Assembly: GCA_002364755.1 (NCBI GenBank)
Contig: DEZI01000021.1
Coordinates: 124,001-188,000, forward strand
Direction: 5' to 3'
Origin: Stenotrophomonas maltophilia
Lineage (GTDB): Bacteria > Pseudomonadota > Gammaproteobacteria > Xanthomonadales > Xanthomonadaceae
DNA: 64,000 nucleotides
Shown here piece after piece: positions 43,676-52,355 of this stretch (position 1 is the first letter of the stretch; each line of letters starts with the position of its first letter). A program made the translations under genes and the position numbers. The notes under the pieces are model-generated. The model made no database searches and was not told the DNA's origin. It saw only the letters and a program-made list of their open reading frames with translations.

Positions 43676-44302
43676 TCAACCGCGCTGGGCCTGCAGGTAG
43701 TCGTACAACTCCTGGTTGTTGTCCAGGCCCAGCTTGCGCATGGCCTCGGCCTTCTGCCGGCTGATGGTCTTGGCGCTGCGGCCGATGTGCTCGGCGATGG
43801 CATTCACGCTCAGGCCCTCGCCCAGCAGCTGCACGACCTGCTGTTCCCGGGCCGAAAGCGTCGCCTGCGGTCTCGGGAACAGCAGATCGCGCGACTGCAG
43901 CAGGCGGCGCAGCTGGTGGGAGACGAATACCTTGCCGGCCATCACCGCGCACAGGGCCTGGGGCAGTTCGGAGAAGTCGGCGCTCTTGTCCACCAGCCCC
44001 TTCACGCCATCGCGCAGCAGCCCATCCAGCAGCCCCGGGTGGCGCGCGCCGGTCAGCACCACGACCGGCAACGCGGGGTGCTGCTGGCGCAGCGCCTCCA
44101 GCAGCTCGGGGCCGTCGGGCCCGGTGCCGGGCATGGAAAGGTCGGTCAGGATTGCGTGGCAAGGTTGCCGGGCGACCAGGTCGAGCAACCCGGCGCCATC
44201 GGCGGCCGCGCCGGTGACACACATCTGGTGGCGTTCAAGCACGATGCGGATGCCGTGCAGTACGACCGGATGGTCGTCGGCGATGATGATGCGCGGATGC
44301 AC
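43676..44302 (-). CDS. Orphan response regulator, RcsB/NarL type
   Basis: A 208-residue regulator starting with GTG at 44302, supported by GAGGAGT just upstream; the longer frame adds 46 unrelated residues. The receiver domain has ADD (8-10), phospho-acceptor Asp54 in ILTDLSMPG and Lys in LVDKSADF. The C-terminal LuxR HTH includes LSAREQQVVQLLGEG and AKTISRQKAEAMRKLG. LSMPG and the overall layout are RcsB-like. No kinase is adjacent. Confidence 0.88.
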   Translation of the reverse strand: MHPRIIIADDHPVVLHGIRIVLERHQMCVTGAAADGAGLLDLVARQPCHAILTDLSMPGTGPDGPELLEALRQQHPALPVVVLTGARHPGLLDGLLRDGVKGLVDKSADFSELPQALCAVMAGKVFVSHQLRRLLQSRDLLFPRPQATLSAREQQVVQLLGEGLSVNAIAEHIGRSAKTISRQKAEAMRKLGLDNNQELYDYLQAQRG

Positions 44303-44454
44303 GGTGCACTCCTCGGAAAACCAGATGGCGCACCCGAGGGGGCCAACCGTGATTCTGATGAAGCCGCGGCCGGCTGAGGTATAGGAAAGTTCCGAATCGA
44401 AGGGGGGACAACCCGGAAAACGATGTAGCAGGAGTTTCATCTGCTGATAGCTGC

Positions 44455-44481
44455 GCGCTATGTGCGCTATGTGCGCTATGT
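44455..44481 (+). repeat. Three tandem copies of a 9-base repeat
   Basis: GCGCTATGT occurs three times in direct succession, 59 bases before the coaBC start. Nine bases keep helical phase poorly, so it may be slippage or a multi-site binding element. Confidence 0.6.
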
Positions 44482-44539
44482 ACCGGGACGTTATCGGCCA
44501 TCGGGTAAGCTAGCGCCCTCGTTTGCACAGGATTTCCAG

Positions 44540-45805
44540 GTGGCTGATTCTCCCAACGACCTCCCCGCGCCGGCCCGCGCGCTGGAAGGCCAGAAACTGC
44601 TGTTGTGCGTCGGCGGCGGGATCGCGGCCTACAAGGCACTGGAGCTGGTCCGCCGCCTGCGCGATGCCGGCGCGCTGGTCCAGGTGGCGATGACCGCCGG
44701 CGCCCAGCAGTTCGTCACCCCCCTCAGCTTCCAGGCCCTGTCCGGCCAGCCCACCCGCACGACCCTGTGGGACAGCGCCGCCGAACAGGCCATGGGCCAC
44801 ATCGAACTGGCGCGCTGGGCCGACCGCATCGTGGTCGCGCCGGGCACCGCCGATCTGCTGGCACGCCTGGCCCAGGGCCACGCCGATGACCTGGTCAGCA
44901 CCCTGTGCCTGGCCAGCACCGCGCCGCTTACCGTGTGCCCGGCGATGAACCACCGCATGTGGCTGCACCCGGCCACCCAGGCCAACATCAGCCTGCTGCG
45001 CCAGCGTGGCGCGCAGGTGATCGGCCCGGTCGACGGGCCGCTGGCCGAGGGCGAATCCGGTCCCGGCCGGCTGGCCGAGCCGGGCGACATCGTCGCCGCG
45101 CTGGCCGGCCTGGGCGGCCGCGTCCCGGCTGCCGCCGCCGCGCCGGAAGCCCGCGCGCTGCAGGGCCTGCGCCTGCTGATCAGCGCCGGCCCGACCTATG
45201 AAGACATCGACCCGGTGCGCTACGTCGGCAACCGCAGCAGCGGCAAGATGGGCTTCGCCCTGGCCGGTGCCGCCGCCGCCCTCGGCGCCGAGGTGGTGCT
45301 GGTCAGCGGCCCGGTGCAGCTGCCGACGCCGCCCGGCGTGCACCGCGTGGACGTGCGCTCGGCCGCGCAGATGCGCGATGCCGTGCTGAAGGCGCTGCCG
45401 GCCGACATCTATATCGGCGCCGCCGCCGTCTCCGACTACACCCCGCGCCAGGTGGCTGCGCAGAAGCTGAAGAAGACCGCCGGCAGCCAGTCGCTGGTGA
45501 TCGAGCTGGTGCGCACGCCGGACATCCTGGCCGAGGTCGCCGCACAGACCCAGTCGCTGAAGCTGGTGGTCGGCTTTGCCGCCGAAACCCACGACGTGGA
45601 GAAATACGCGCGTGGCAAGCTGATCGACAAGCGCCTGGACCTGGTGATCGCCAACCAGGTGGGCATCAGCGGCGGCGGTTTCGAGAGCGACAACAATGCC
45701 GCCACGGCCTATTGGCAGGACGGCGAACAGGTATTCCCGGCTACTTCCAAGCGCGAGCTGGCCGAACAACTGCTGGCGCTGATCGCGCGGAGGCTTCACG
45801 CATGA
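44540..45805 (+). CDS. coaBC: Bifunctional phosphopantothenoylcysteine decarboxylase/synthetase
   Basis: A 421-residue flavoprotein for two steps of coenzyme A synthesis. The N-terminal CoaC domain (about 15-190) has GGGIAAYKALELVRRL, APGTADLLA and PAMNHRMW (active-site Asn and Met). The C-terminal CoaB domain (about 200-421) has SAGPTYEDIDPVRYVGNRSS and SSGKMG. It starts with GTG at 44540, with AGGA 8 bases upstream; the longer frame is non-coding. The stop overlaps the dut ATG, indicating translational coupling. Confidence 0.95.
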   Translation: MADSPNDLPAPARALEGQKLLLCVGGGIAAYKALELVRRLRDAGALVQVAMTAGAQQFVTPLSFQALSGQPTRTTLWDSAAEQAMGHIELARWADRIVVAPGTADLLARLAQGHADDLVSTLCLASTAPLTVCPAMNHRMWLHPATQANISLLRQRGAQVIGPVDGPLAEGESGPGRLAEPGDIVAALAGLGGRVPAAAAAPEARALQGLRLLISAGPTYEDIDPVRYVGNRSSGKMGFALAGAAAALGAEVVLVSGPVQLPTPPGVHRVDVRSAAQMRDAVLKALPADIYIGAAAVSDYTPRQVAAQKLKKTAGSQSLVIELVRTPDILAEVAAQTQSLKLVVGFAAETHDVEKYARGKLIDKRLDLVIANQVGISGGGFESDNNAATAYWQDGEQVFPATSKRELAEQLLALIARRLHA

Positions 45806-46290
45806 CCCAGGCAACATCCACCCCGGTGGCCCCTCTGCAGGCCTTGCAGGTGAAGCTGCTCGACCCGCGCTTCGGCGACAGCTGGCCGCTGCCGGCCTAT
45901 GCCACCGAAGCCAGCGCGGGCATGGACCTGCGCGCGGCGCTGGAAACCGCGCTGACCCTGCAGCCGGGCGATACCGCGCTGGTTCCCAGTGGCCTGGCCA
46001 TCCACATCGGCGACCCGAACCTGTGCGCGGTGGTCCTGCCGCGCTCGGGCCTGGGCCACCGCCATGGCATCGTGCTGGGCAACGGCACCGGCCTGATCGA
46101 TGCCGATTACCAGGGCCCGCTGCTGATCAGCGTCTGGAATCGTGGCCGCGAAGCCTTCACCATCGAGCCGGGCGACCGCATCGCCCAGCTGGTTGTCGTA
46201 CCGATTGCCCGTGTCAGCCTGCAGGTGGTGGATACTTTCACCGACAGCGTGCGGGGAACGGGTGGATTCGGCCATACCGGGGTGCGTTGA
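45802..46290 (+). CDS. dut: dUTP diphosphatase
   Basis: A 162-residue trimeric dUTPase that hydrolyses dUTP to dUMP. The five family motifs are present: SAGMDLRA, PRSGLGHRHG, NGTGLIDADYQG, PGDRIAQLVVVP and the C-terminal Gly-rich RGTGGFGHTG. Its ATG overlaps the coaBC stop (ATGA). The coaBC-dut pairing is common in proteobacteria, and the phosphohexomutase gene follows after 12 bases. Confidence 0.96.
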   Translation: MTQATSTPVAPLQALQVKLLDPRFGDSWPLPAYATEASAGMDLRAALETALTLQPGDTALVPSGLAIHIGDPNLCAVVLPRSGLGHRHGIVLGNGTGLIDADYQGPLLISVWNRGREAFTIEPGDRIAQLVVVPIARVSLQVVDTFTDSVRGTGGFGHTGVR

Positions 46291-46302
46291 CGGGGGAGAC
46301 TG

Positions 46303-48660
46303 ATGAGCGGCAGCGGGGAAGGACGGCAGAAGCAGTCAATGGGGCGCAATACGCCGTTGCTGGGTGTGGCGCTGTTGTTGCTGGCCGGCTGGTTCGGCTG
46401 GAGCGCCGTGCAGCAGTGGCGGCAGCAGGCCAACGGGGACACGCTGGCGCAGGCCCGCGACGAGGCGGTGCAGGGCGTGCAGCAGGCCGCAACCGGCCAG
46501 CTGCAGCAGCTGCAGCAGCACCTCAAGGGCGATCGCGTGCAGCAGTCGCTGCAGGCCGGCGACGCCGCCGGGGCCGCGCAGGCCCTGCGTGAGAGCTGGT
46601 CCGGGGTCGAGCAGGTGGACGTGCTGACGGCCGGACTGGCCGATGCCTACGCCGATGGCGCGACCTTCGGTTACGCCCGCCTGGCGCTGCTGGAATCGGT
46701 GCTGGCCGACGGCAAGCCGGGGCTGCGCGTGGTCCGCGATGGCGGGGGCAACCGCCTCGGCCTGGCGGCGCCGGTGCAGCTGGGCGCGCTGGGCCCGGCC
46801 GTCGTCTATGTGCGGCAACCGCTGCTGCGCCTGACCGGTCCGCTGGACCAGGTACGCGCGCCGTCCAGTGGCTTCCTGTCCCTGCGCCAAGGCGCGCACG
46901 ACATCGTCGCGCACGGTGACGCCCGCCTGGCCGACAGCGCCGAAGCGATGGCGCGGCCGATCAAGGGCACCCCGCTGCGGCTGACCGCCAGCGTACCGAA
47001 CATCGAGCCGGGCCCACTGGGCCTGGGCGCCCTGCCCAGTGCCATCGTGGCGCTGCTGCTGGCCTTCATCGCCGTGCTGCTGGTGGTCGGGCGTGGCCGC
47101 CTGCCGAAGTCGTTGCCGATGCCGATCCGTCGGAGCGCCGCGGCCGAGATCGACCAGGGGCCGACCCTGCGCGAAAGCCTGCAGATGGCCGCGCCGGTTG
47201 TGCCGGCCACCGATGCGGCCGCCGCTACCGCCGGCGGGCCGCCTGCCGTACCGCCGCCGCCGCCGGTGGACCTGCCGGCCGACATCTTCCGCGCCTACGA
47301 CATCCGCGGCGTGGTGGGCACCGAGTTGAACGCACGCAACGCCGCGCTGATCGGCCAGGCCATCGGCACAGTCGCCCTCGAACAGGGGCTGCGCGAGGTG
47401 GTGATCGGCCGCGACGGCCGCCTGTCCGGGCCGGAGCTGTCGGCCAGCCTGGCCGAAGGCCTGCGCCGCGCCGGCTGTTCGGTCATCGACATCGGCCTGG
47501 CGCCGACGCCGCTGGTCTATTTCGCTGCCTTCCACCTGCGCACGGGCACCTGCGTGGCGGTGACCGGCAGCCACAACCCACCCGAATACAACGGCTTCAA
47601 GGTGGTCATCGGCGGCGAAACGCTGTCCGGCGATGCGATCACCGATCTGTACCAGCGCATCAGCGAAGGCCGCCTGGCCCAGGCCGCCGAGCCGGGCGAC
47701 TACCAGCAGCGCGAGGTCGCCGCCGACTACATCCAGCGCATTGCCGACGACGTGCAGCTGGACCGCCCGCTGAAGGTGGTGGCCGATGCCGGCAACGGCG
47801 TGGCCGGTGCGTTCGCGCCGCAGCTGCTGGAAGCCATCGGCGCCGAGGTCATCCCCCTGTACTGCGATGTCGACGGCACCTTCCCCAACCATCACCCCGA
47901 TCCCAGCGAACCGGCCAACCTCGAAGACCTGGTGCAGACGGTCAAGCGCTTCGGCGCCGACCTCGGCGTGGCTTTCGATGGCGACGGCGACCGTTTGGGC
48001 GTGGTCACCGGCGAGGGCAGGATCATCTATGCCGACCGGCTGCTGATGCTGTTCGCTGCCGACGTGCTGATGCGCAATCCCGGTGCGATGGTGATCTACG
48101 ACGTGAAGTGCACCGGCAAGCTCTCCGACCATGTGCTGCGCAACGGTGGCAGCCCGCTGATGTGGAAGACCGGGCATTCGCTGATGAAGGCGAAGATGCG
48201 CGAGACCGATGCCGAACTGGCAGGCGAGATGAGCGGCCACTTCTTCTTCAAGGAACGCTGGTTCGGTTTCGATGACGGCCTGTACGCCGCCGCCCGCCTG
48301 CTGGAAATCCTTGCCCAGCGCGAAGAGACCCCGCACGAGGTGCTGGAGGAGCTGCCGGACACGGTGTCCACGCCAGAACTGAAGGTGCCGGTGGCGTCCG
48401 GGACGCCGCATGCGCTGGTGGCGATGCTGGTGGCTGCGGCGCAGTCCGAGGACAACCCGTATGCCGGCGGTCGCCTGTCGACCATCGATGGCCTGCGCGT
48501 GGACTACCCCGATGGCTGGGGCCTGGTGCGTGCCTCCAACACCACCCCGGTGCTGGTGCTGCGCTTCGAAGGCAACGACGAGGCTGCACTGCAGCGCATC
48601 CAGGCGCTGTTCCGCAGCCAGCTGCAGGGCCTGCTGGGCGACACCGCGCTGGGCTTCTGA
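46303..48660 (+). CDS. Phosphomannomutase/phosphoglucomutase with N-terminal membrane module
   Basis: A 785-residue fusion. Residues about 16-38 and 240-268 are membrane segments enclosing a periplasmic domain of about 200 residues. A Pro-rich linker leads to an AlgC-type phosphohexomutase (from about 326). That domain starts IFRAYDIRGVVG and has the phospho-serine loop TGSHNPPEYNG (about 420-430), metal loop FDGDGDRLGVV (about 558) and substrate loop GEMSGHFFF (about 640). It interconverts mannose- or glucose-6- and 1-phosphates for exopolysaccharide and LPS. GGGGAG lies before ATG 46303. It is third in the coaBC-dut operon. Confidence 0.9.
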   Translation: MSGSGEGRQKQSMGRNTPLLGVALLLLAGWFGWSAVQQWRQQANGDTLAQARDEAVQGVQQAATGQLQQLQQHLKGDRVQQSLQAGDAAGAAQALRESWSGVEQVDVLTAGLADAYADGATFGYARLALLESVLADGKPGLRVVRDGGGNRLGLAAPVQLGALGPAVVYVRQPLLRLTGPLDQVRAPSSGFLSLRQGAHDIVAHGDARLADSAEAMARPIKGTPLRLTASVPNIEPGPLGLGALPSAIVALLLAFIAVLLVVGRGRLPKSLPMPIRRSAAAEIDQGPTLRESLQMAAPVVPATDAAAATAGGPPAVPPPPPVDLPADIFRAYDIRGVVGTELNARNAALIGQAIGTVALEQGLREVVIGRDGRLSGPELSASLAEGLRRAGCSVIDIGLAPTPLVYFAAFHLRTGTCVAVTGSHNPPEYNGFKVVIGGETLSGDAITDLYQRISEGRLAQAAEPGDYQQREVAADYIQRIADDVQLDRPLKVVADAGNGVAGAFAPQLLEAIGAEVIPLYCDVDGTFPNHHPDPSEPANLEDLVQTVKRFGADLGVAFDGDGDRLGVVTGEGRIIYADRLLMLFAADVLMRNPGAMVIYDVKCTGKLSDHVLRNGGSPLMWKTGHSLMKAKMRETDAELAGEMSGHFFFKERWFGFDDGLYAAARLLEILAQREETPHEVLEELPDTVSTPELKVPVASGTPHALVAMLVAAAQSEDNPYAGGRLSTIDGLRVDYPDGWGLVRASNTTPVLVLRFEGNDEAALQRIQALFRSQLQGLLGDTALGF

Positions 48661-48743
48661 TCGGTCGTGGTGGGGCCGGGCTGCGCCCGGCACCCGCCGA
48701 ATCAACTGCAACGTCAACGTCAAAAGCCGGCTATCCGTGGGAT

Positions 48744-48845
48744 GGCGGGGTGGGTCCGGTTGCGGGGGACGCTGCAAGTACGTCCCTGTAAGCTCGGTCG
48801 CGCAATCCATGGCGCTCACGCCCCCGCAACCGGACCCATCCCGCC
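48744..48845. repeat. About 100-base composite inverted repeat
   Basis: A 25-base arm (48744-48768, core GGGTCCGGTTGCGGGGG) is matched with one mismatch by its complement at 48821-48845. The 52-base loop contains TGCAAGTACGTCCCTGTA. It lies between the convergent mutase and kdpE genes and differs from the GTAG family. A small hairpin (GCCGGGC/GCCCGGC, 48675-48691) precedes it. Confidence 0.75.
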
Positions 48846-48929
48846 TTCGACAGTTTCCTGCGATCTGTTGGAACGGCGTTCTGCTTTGGTGGGTGCCGAC
48901 CGTTGGTCGGCACGGGGTCGGATCGACGG

Positions 48930-48953
48930 CATCCACGCATGGCGTGGATCTAC
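48930..48953. repeat. SMAG (GTAG) unit that supplies the kdpE stop codon
   Basis: A 24-base unit in minus orientation (CATCCACGCATGGCGTGG, ending CTAC on the plus strand). Read on the minus strand it begins GTAG, and the TAG at 48952-48950 terminates kdpE. Confidence 0.88.
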
Positions 48954-49663
48954 CCCTTGAACCGCAACCCCACACCCGGTTCGGTGAACAGGTAGCGCGA
49001 ATCCAGCGCCGAATCGCCCAGCTTGTGCCGCAGCTTGCCGACCAGGATGCGCAGGTAGTGCGTGTCGTGCTGGTGGGTCGGCCCCCAGATCTCCTGCAGG
49101 ATCTGCGGCTGGGTCACCACCCGCCCGGCGTTGCGCAGCAGCAGTGACAGCAGCGCGTACTCCTTACGCGTCAGTGCCACCGGCTCGCCATCGATCGCCA
49201 CTTCGCGGCGCACCAGGTCCACGTGCAGGTGGCCATCATCGAACAACGGCGGGGTGCCGTCGCTGGGCACGCTGCGGGTGCGCAGCAGGGCCCGCACCCG
49301 GGCCATCAGCTCCTGGGTGCCGAACGGCTTGGTCACGTAGTCATTGGCGCCGGTATCCAACGCCCGCACCTTCTCGTCCTCGCCGGCGCGCACGGTCAGC
49401 ATGATCACCGGCACCTGGCTCCATTGCCGCAGCTGCGCCAGCACTGCGTGGCCCTCCATGTCCGGCAGTCCGATATCCAGGATCACCAGGTCCATGTCTT
49501 CGCTGGCGGCCATTTCCAGGCCTTCCTGGCCGGTGGCGGCCTGGCGCACCTGGTAGCCCTGCGCGCGCAGGCTGATGTCCAGAAACCGGCGGATCTGGGT
49601 TTCATCGTCGATCACCAGCACGCGCGCGGCCGGCACGCTGGCATCAATCGGGATCGGGCTCAT
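48950..49663 (-). CDS. kdpE: KdpE response regulator
   Basis: A 237-residue OmpR/PhoB-type regulator activating kdp. The receiver domain has DD (19-20), phospho-acceptor Asp63 in VILDIGLPD and Lys in YVTKPFGTQEL. The winged-helix domain (about 140-235) has LTRKEYALLSLLLRNAGRVV and THYLRILVGKLRHKLGD, typical of KdpE. It overlaps kdpD by 20 bases, and its TAG stop lies in a GTAG palindrome, so the last residues FKG are set by the repeat boundary. Confidence 0.95.
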   Translation of the reverse strand: MSPIPIDASVPAARVLVIDDETQIRRFLDISLRAQGYQVRQAATGQEGLEMAASEDMDLVILDIGLPDMEGHAVLAQLRQWSQVPVIMLTVRAGEDEKVRALDTGANDYVTKPFGTQELMARVRALLRTRSVPSDGTPPLFDDGHLHVDLVRREVAIDGEPVALTRKEYALLSLLLRNAGRVVTQPQILQEIWGPTHQHDTHYLRILVGKLRHKLGDSALDSRYLFTEPGVGLRFKG

Positions 49664-52328
49664 CGTGGGCAGCTGGCTTGAGCAGGGGCAGGGTGATGCG
49701 GATCAGAGTACCGCGACCGTCGCGTCCGGGCAGCGCCTGCACGCTGCCGCCGTGGGCGCCGATCATGCCCTGGCAGATGGTCAGGCCCAGGCCGGTGCCG
49801 TGGCGGCCGCGGTCGCCGCGCTCGACGCTGTAGAACATGTCGAAGATGCGCGCGCGTTCGTCATCGGGGATGCCGGGGCCGGCATCGATCACGTCGATGC
49901 GCAGCTGGCCGTCCCGTTCGCGTGCCTGCACCTGCACCGGCGCATCGGGCGGCGAGAACTTGGCGGCGTTCTCCATCACGTTGAACACCGCCTGTTCGAC
50001 CAGCGCCGGGTGCACCCAGATCGGCGCCAGCGTGAAAGGAATATCCAGTTCCAGCCGCACCCTGGGCTGGTAGCGCTGCAGGCGGCGCGCGGCCGAGCCG
50101 ATCAGCTCGTCCACGCCGATCCAGTCGCGGTTGATGGTCAGCCCTTCGTGGCCGAGCCGGGTCATGTCCAGCAGGTTCTGGATGTAACGGTCCAGGCGCT
50201 CGCCTTCCACCAGGATGGTGTCCAGCAGCGCACGCCGGTCGGCCACGTCCATCGCCGTGCCATAGCTGGCCAGGCTGTCGGCCGAACCGATCATCGCCGC
50301 CAGCGGCGAACGCAGGTCGTGCGATACCGAAGACAGCAGCGCCGAGCGCAGCCGCTCGGTCTCGTTGCTCACATGCGCCTGCTCCAGCTCGGCCACCAGC
50401 CGCGTGCGCAGTGCGGCCTGGGCGATGTCATCGACCATCGCTTCGGCCAGCTGGCGCTGCTCGGGCAGCAGGCGCGCCTGCGCATCGGGCAGGTACAGAC
50501 CGGCCACGCCCACGGCGCGGCCATCGCCATCCAGCAGGGGCAGGAACCACCACTGCGCGCCAGCCAGCGTGTCGGTGAAGCGGCCGCTGGGCTGGGCGTG
50601 GCGCAGGGCCCAGTCGGCGGCGGCCAGGTCGGTATCGCCGGGCTGGGCGCGGCCGCCGGTGGCGGTGTCGGCGCCGATCCGCAGCCACGCCGGCACGTCC
50701 ATCGCCTGTTCCAGCGCCTGCCTGCCGGCCTGCGCGACCTCGCCGTTGCCGGCCGCGCTGGCCAACTGCCGGCCCAGCTGCTGGCGTGCACGCGCATGGC
50801 GGTTGGCCGCGCGCAGAGCGATCACCTGCATGCGCAGGCGCGAGGCGAGGCGCCCGGCCACGAGCGCCGCCGCGAGGAACAGGAACACGGTGATCACGCC
50901 CTGCCGCGCACCGATGGCGAAGGTGAAGCGCGGCGCGATGAACAGGAAGTTGTAGGCCAGGAAGCACAGGATGGCCGCCATCACCGCCACGCTGGCGCGG
51001 GTGCGCGCCGCCACCAGCACCACCGCCACGATGAACACCATCGACAGGTCGGCCATGCCCACCCAGCGTTCGCCCAGCCACGCCACTGCGCAGGCCAGCG
51101 CCGTGGCCAGCAATGCCTGCAGCGGCTCGTGGCTGATCCCGCGCATCGGCGGCAGCAGGCCTTCGCGGCGCGCGCGTGCGCGTGCCTGCGGCGTGCTGAT
51201 GATGGTGATCTCGTAGTGCGCGCCGCGCTGGATCAGCTGCTGGGTCAGCGTGCGGTTGAACATCCGCGCCAGCGGCCGCTCGCGGGTGCGGCCCAGCACC
51301 AGGGTCGACACACCATTGTGCGCGGCATGGTCGAGCAGTGCATCGGCGATGCTCGAGCCATGCAGCAGTTCGGCATCGCCGCCCAGCCGCCGGGCCAGCG
51401 CGAAGGCCGCATCGATCTCGCGCCGTGTGGCCTCGTCCTGGCGTCGGCCCTGCACGGTTACCACCGTCCACGGCGCATCGCGGCGTTCGGCGATGCGTCG
51501 CGCCACCCGCACCAGGTATTCGCTCTGGCCACCGCCATCGATGGCCACCAGCACGCCGCGGCGCAGCGGCAGGTTACCTTCGCCGCGGGCGGCGCGGGTC
51601 TCGCGCAGGCTGCTGTCGACCCGGTCGGCCGCTTCCTGCATCGCCAGTTCGCGCAGCGCGGTCAGGTTGGCCGGCGAGAAGAACGCCTGCAGTGCCTGCG
51701 CGGCCTGCTCGGGCACGTACACCTTGCCCTGCTGCAGGCGCGCGATCAGCTCACGCGGCGGCAGGTCCACCAGCACGATGTCGTGCAGGCGGTCGAGCAC
51801 GCCGTCGGGCACGGTTTCGCTCACCCGCACGCCGGTGATGCGCATCACCACGTCGTTGAGGCTTTCCAGGTGCTGGATGTTGACCGTGGTCCAGACGTCG
51901 ATGCCGGCCTCCAGCAGCTCCATCACGTCCTGCCACCGCCGCTCGTGGCGGCTGCCGGGTGCATTGCGATGGGCCAGCTCGTCCACCAGCACCAGCGCGG
52001 GATGGCGCTCCAGCACCGCGTCCAGGTCCATCTCCAGCAGCGCGTGGCCGTGGTAGGCCACGTCCTTCAGCGGCAGCTGCGGCAGGCCTTCCAGCAGGGC
52101 CTGGGTGTCCACGCGGCCGTGCGTCTCGACCAGCCCCACCACCAGGTCCACGCCACGGCGCAGCTGTTCCTGCGCGCGGGTCAGCATGGTGTAGGTCTTG
52201 CCCACGCCCGGCGCCGCGCCGAGGAACACGGTCAGCTTGCCGCCGGCCTCGCGCTGCAGGCCTTCCGCCAGGGCATCGGCCTGGCGCGTGCGCACATCAT
52301 TCATCGCCGCTGCTGTCATGGCCGCCAT
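49644..52328 (-). CDS. kdpD: KdpD sensor kinase
   Basis: An 894-residue turgor/potassium sensor. The N-terminal KdpD domain has Walker A GAAPGVGKT (37-45), followed by a USP-like domain (about 250-370). Four membrane segments (about 400-500) come next, then a GAF-like region. The kinase core has phospho-acceptor His near 668 (SSVSHDLRSPLAAMIG) and HATPase motifs NAAKFSPPDAPV and GTGLGLTICQG. The start is ATG 52328; ATGs at 52319 and 52304 are alternatives. The frame runs into kdpE. Confidence 0.95.
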   Translation of the reverse strand: MAAMTAAAMNDVRTRQADALAEGLQREAGGKLTVFLGAAPGVGKTYTMLTRAQEQLRRGVDLVVGLVETHGRVDTQALLEGLPQLPLKDVAYHGHALLEMDLDAVLERHPALVLVDELAHRNAPGSRHERRWQDVMELLEAGIDVWTTVNIQHLESLNDVVMRITGVRVSETVPDGVLDRLHDIVLVDLPPRELIARLQQGKVYVPEQAAQALQAFFSPANLTALRELAMQEAADRVDSSLRETRAARGEGNLPLRRGVLVAIDGGGQSEYLVRVARRIAERRDAPWTVVTVQGRRQDEATRREIDAAFALARRLGGDAELLHGSSIADALLDHAAHNGVSTLVLGRTRERPLARMFNRTLTQQLIQRGAHYEITIISTPQARARARREGLLPPMRGISHEPLQALLATALACAVAWLGERWVGMADLSMVFIVAVVLVAARTRASVAVMAAILCFLAYNFLFIAPRFTFAIGARQGVITVFLFLAAALVAGRLASRLRMQVIALRAANRHARARQQLGRQLASAAGNGEVAQAGRQALEQAMDVPAWLRIGADTATGGRAQPGDTDLAAADWALRHAQPSGRFTDTLAGAQWWFLPLLDGDGRAVGVAGLYLPDAQARLLPEQRQLAEAMVDDIAQAALRTRLVAELEQAHVSNETERLRSALLSSVSHDLRSPLAAMIGSADSLASYGTAMDVADRRALLDTILVEGERLDRYIQNLLDMTRLGHEGLTINRDWIGVDELIGSAARRLQRYQPRVRLELDIPFTLAPIWVHPALVEQAVFNVMENAAKFSPPDAPVQVQARERDGQLRIDVIDAGPGIPDDERARIFDMFYSVERGDRGRHGTGLGLTICQGMIGAHGGSVQALPGRDGRGTLIRITLPLLKPAAHDEPDPD

Positions 52329-52355
52329 TGTGCGCGCCGCCGGTGCAGGCTGGCA

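Noticed and set aside
46336..48975. An 879-codon minus-strand frame opposite the phosphohexomutase gene
   Set aside because: It is antisense to a fully recognisable enzyme, and its translation is low-complexity with no family features.
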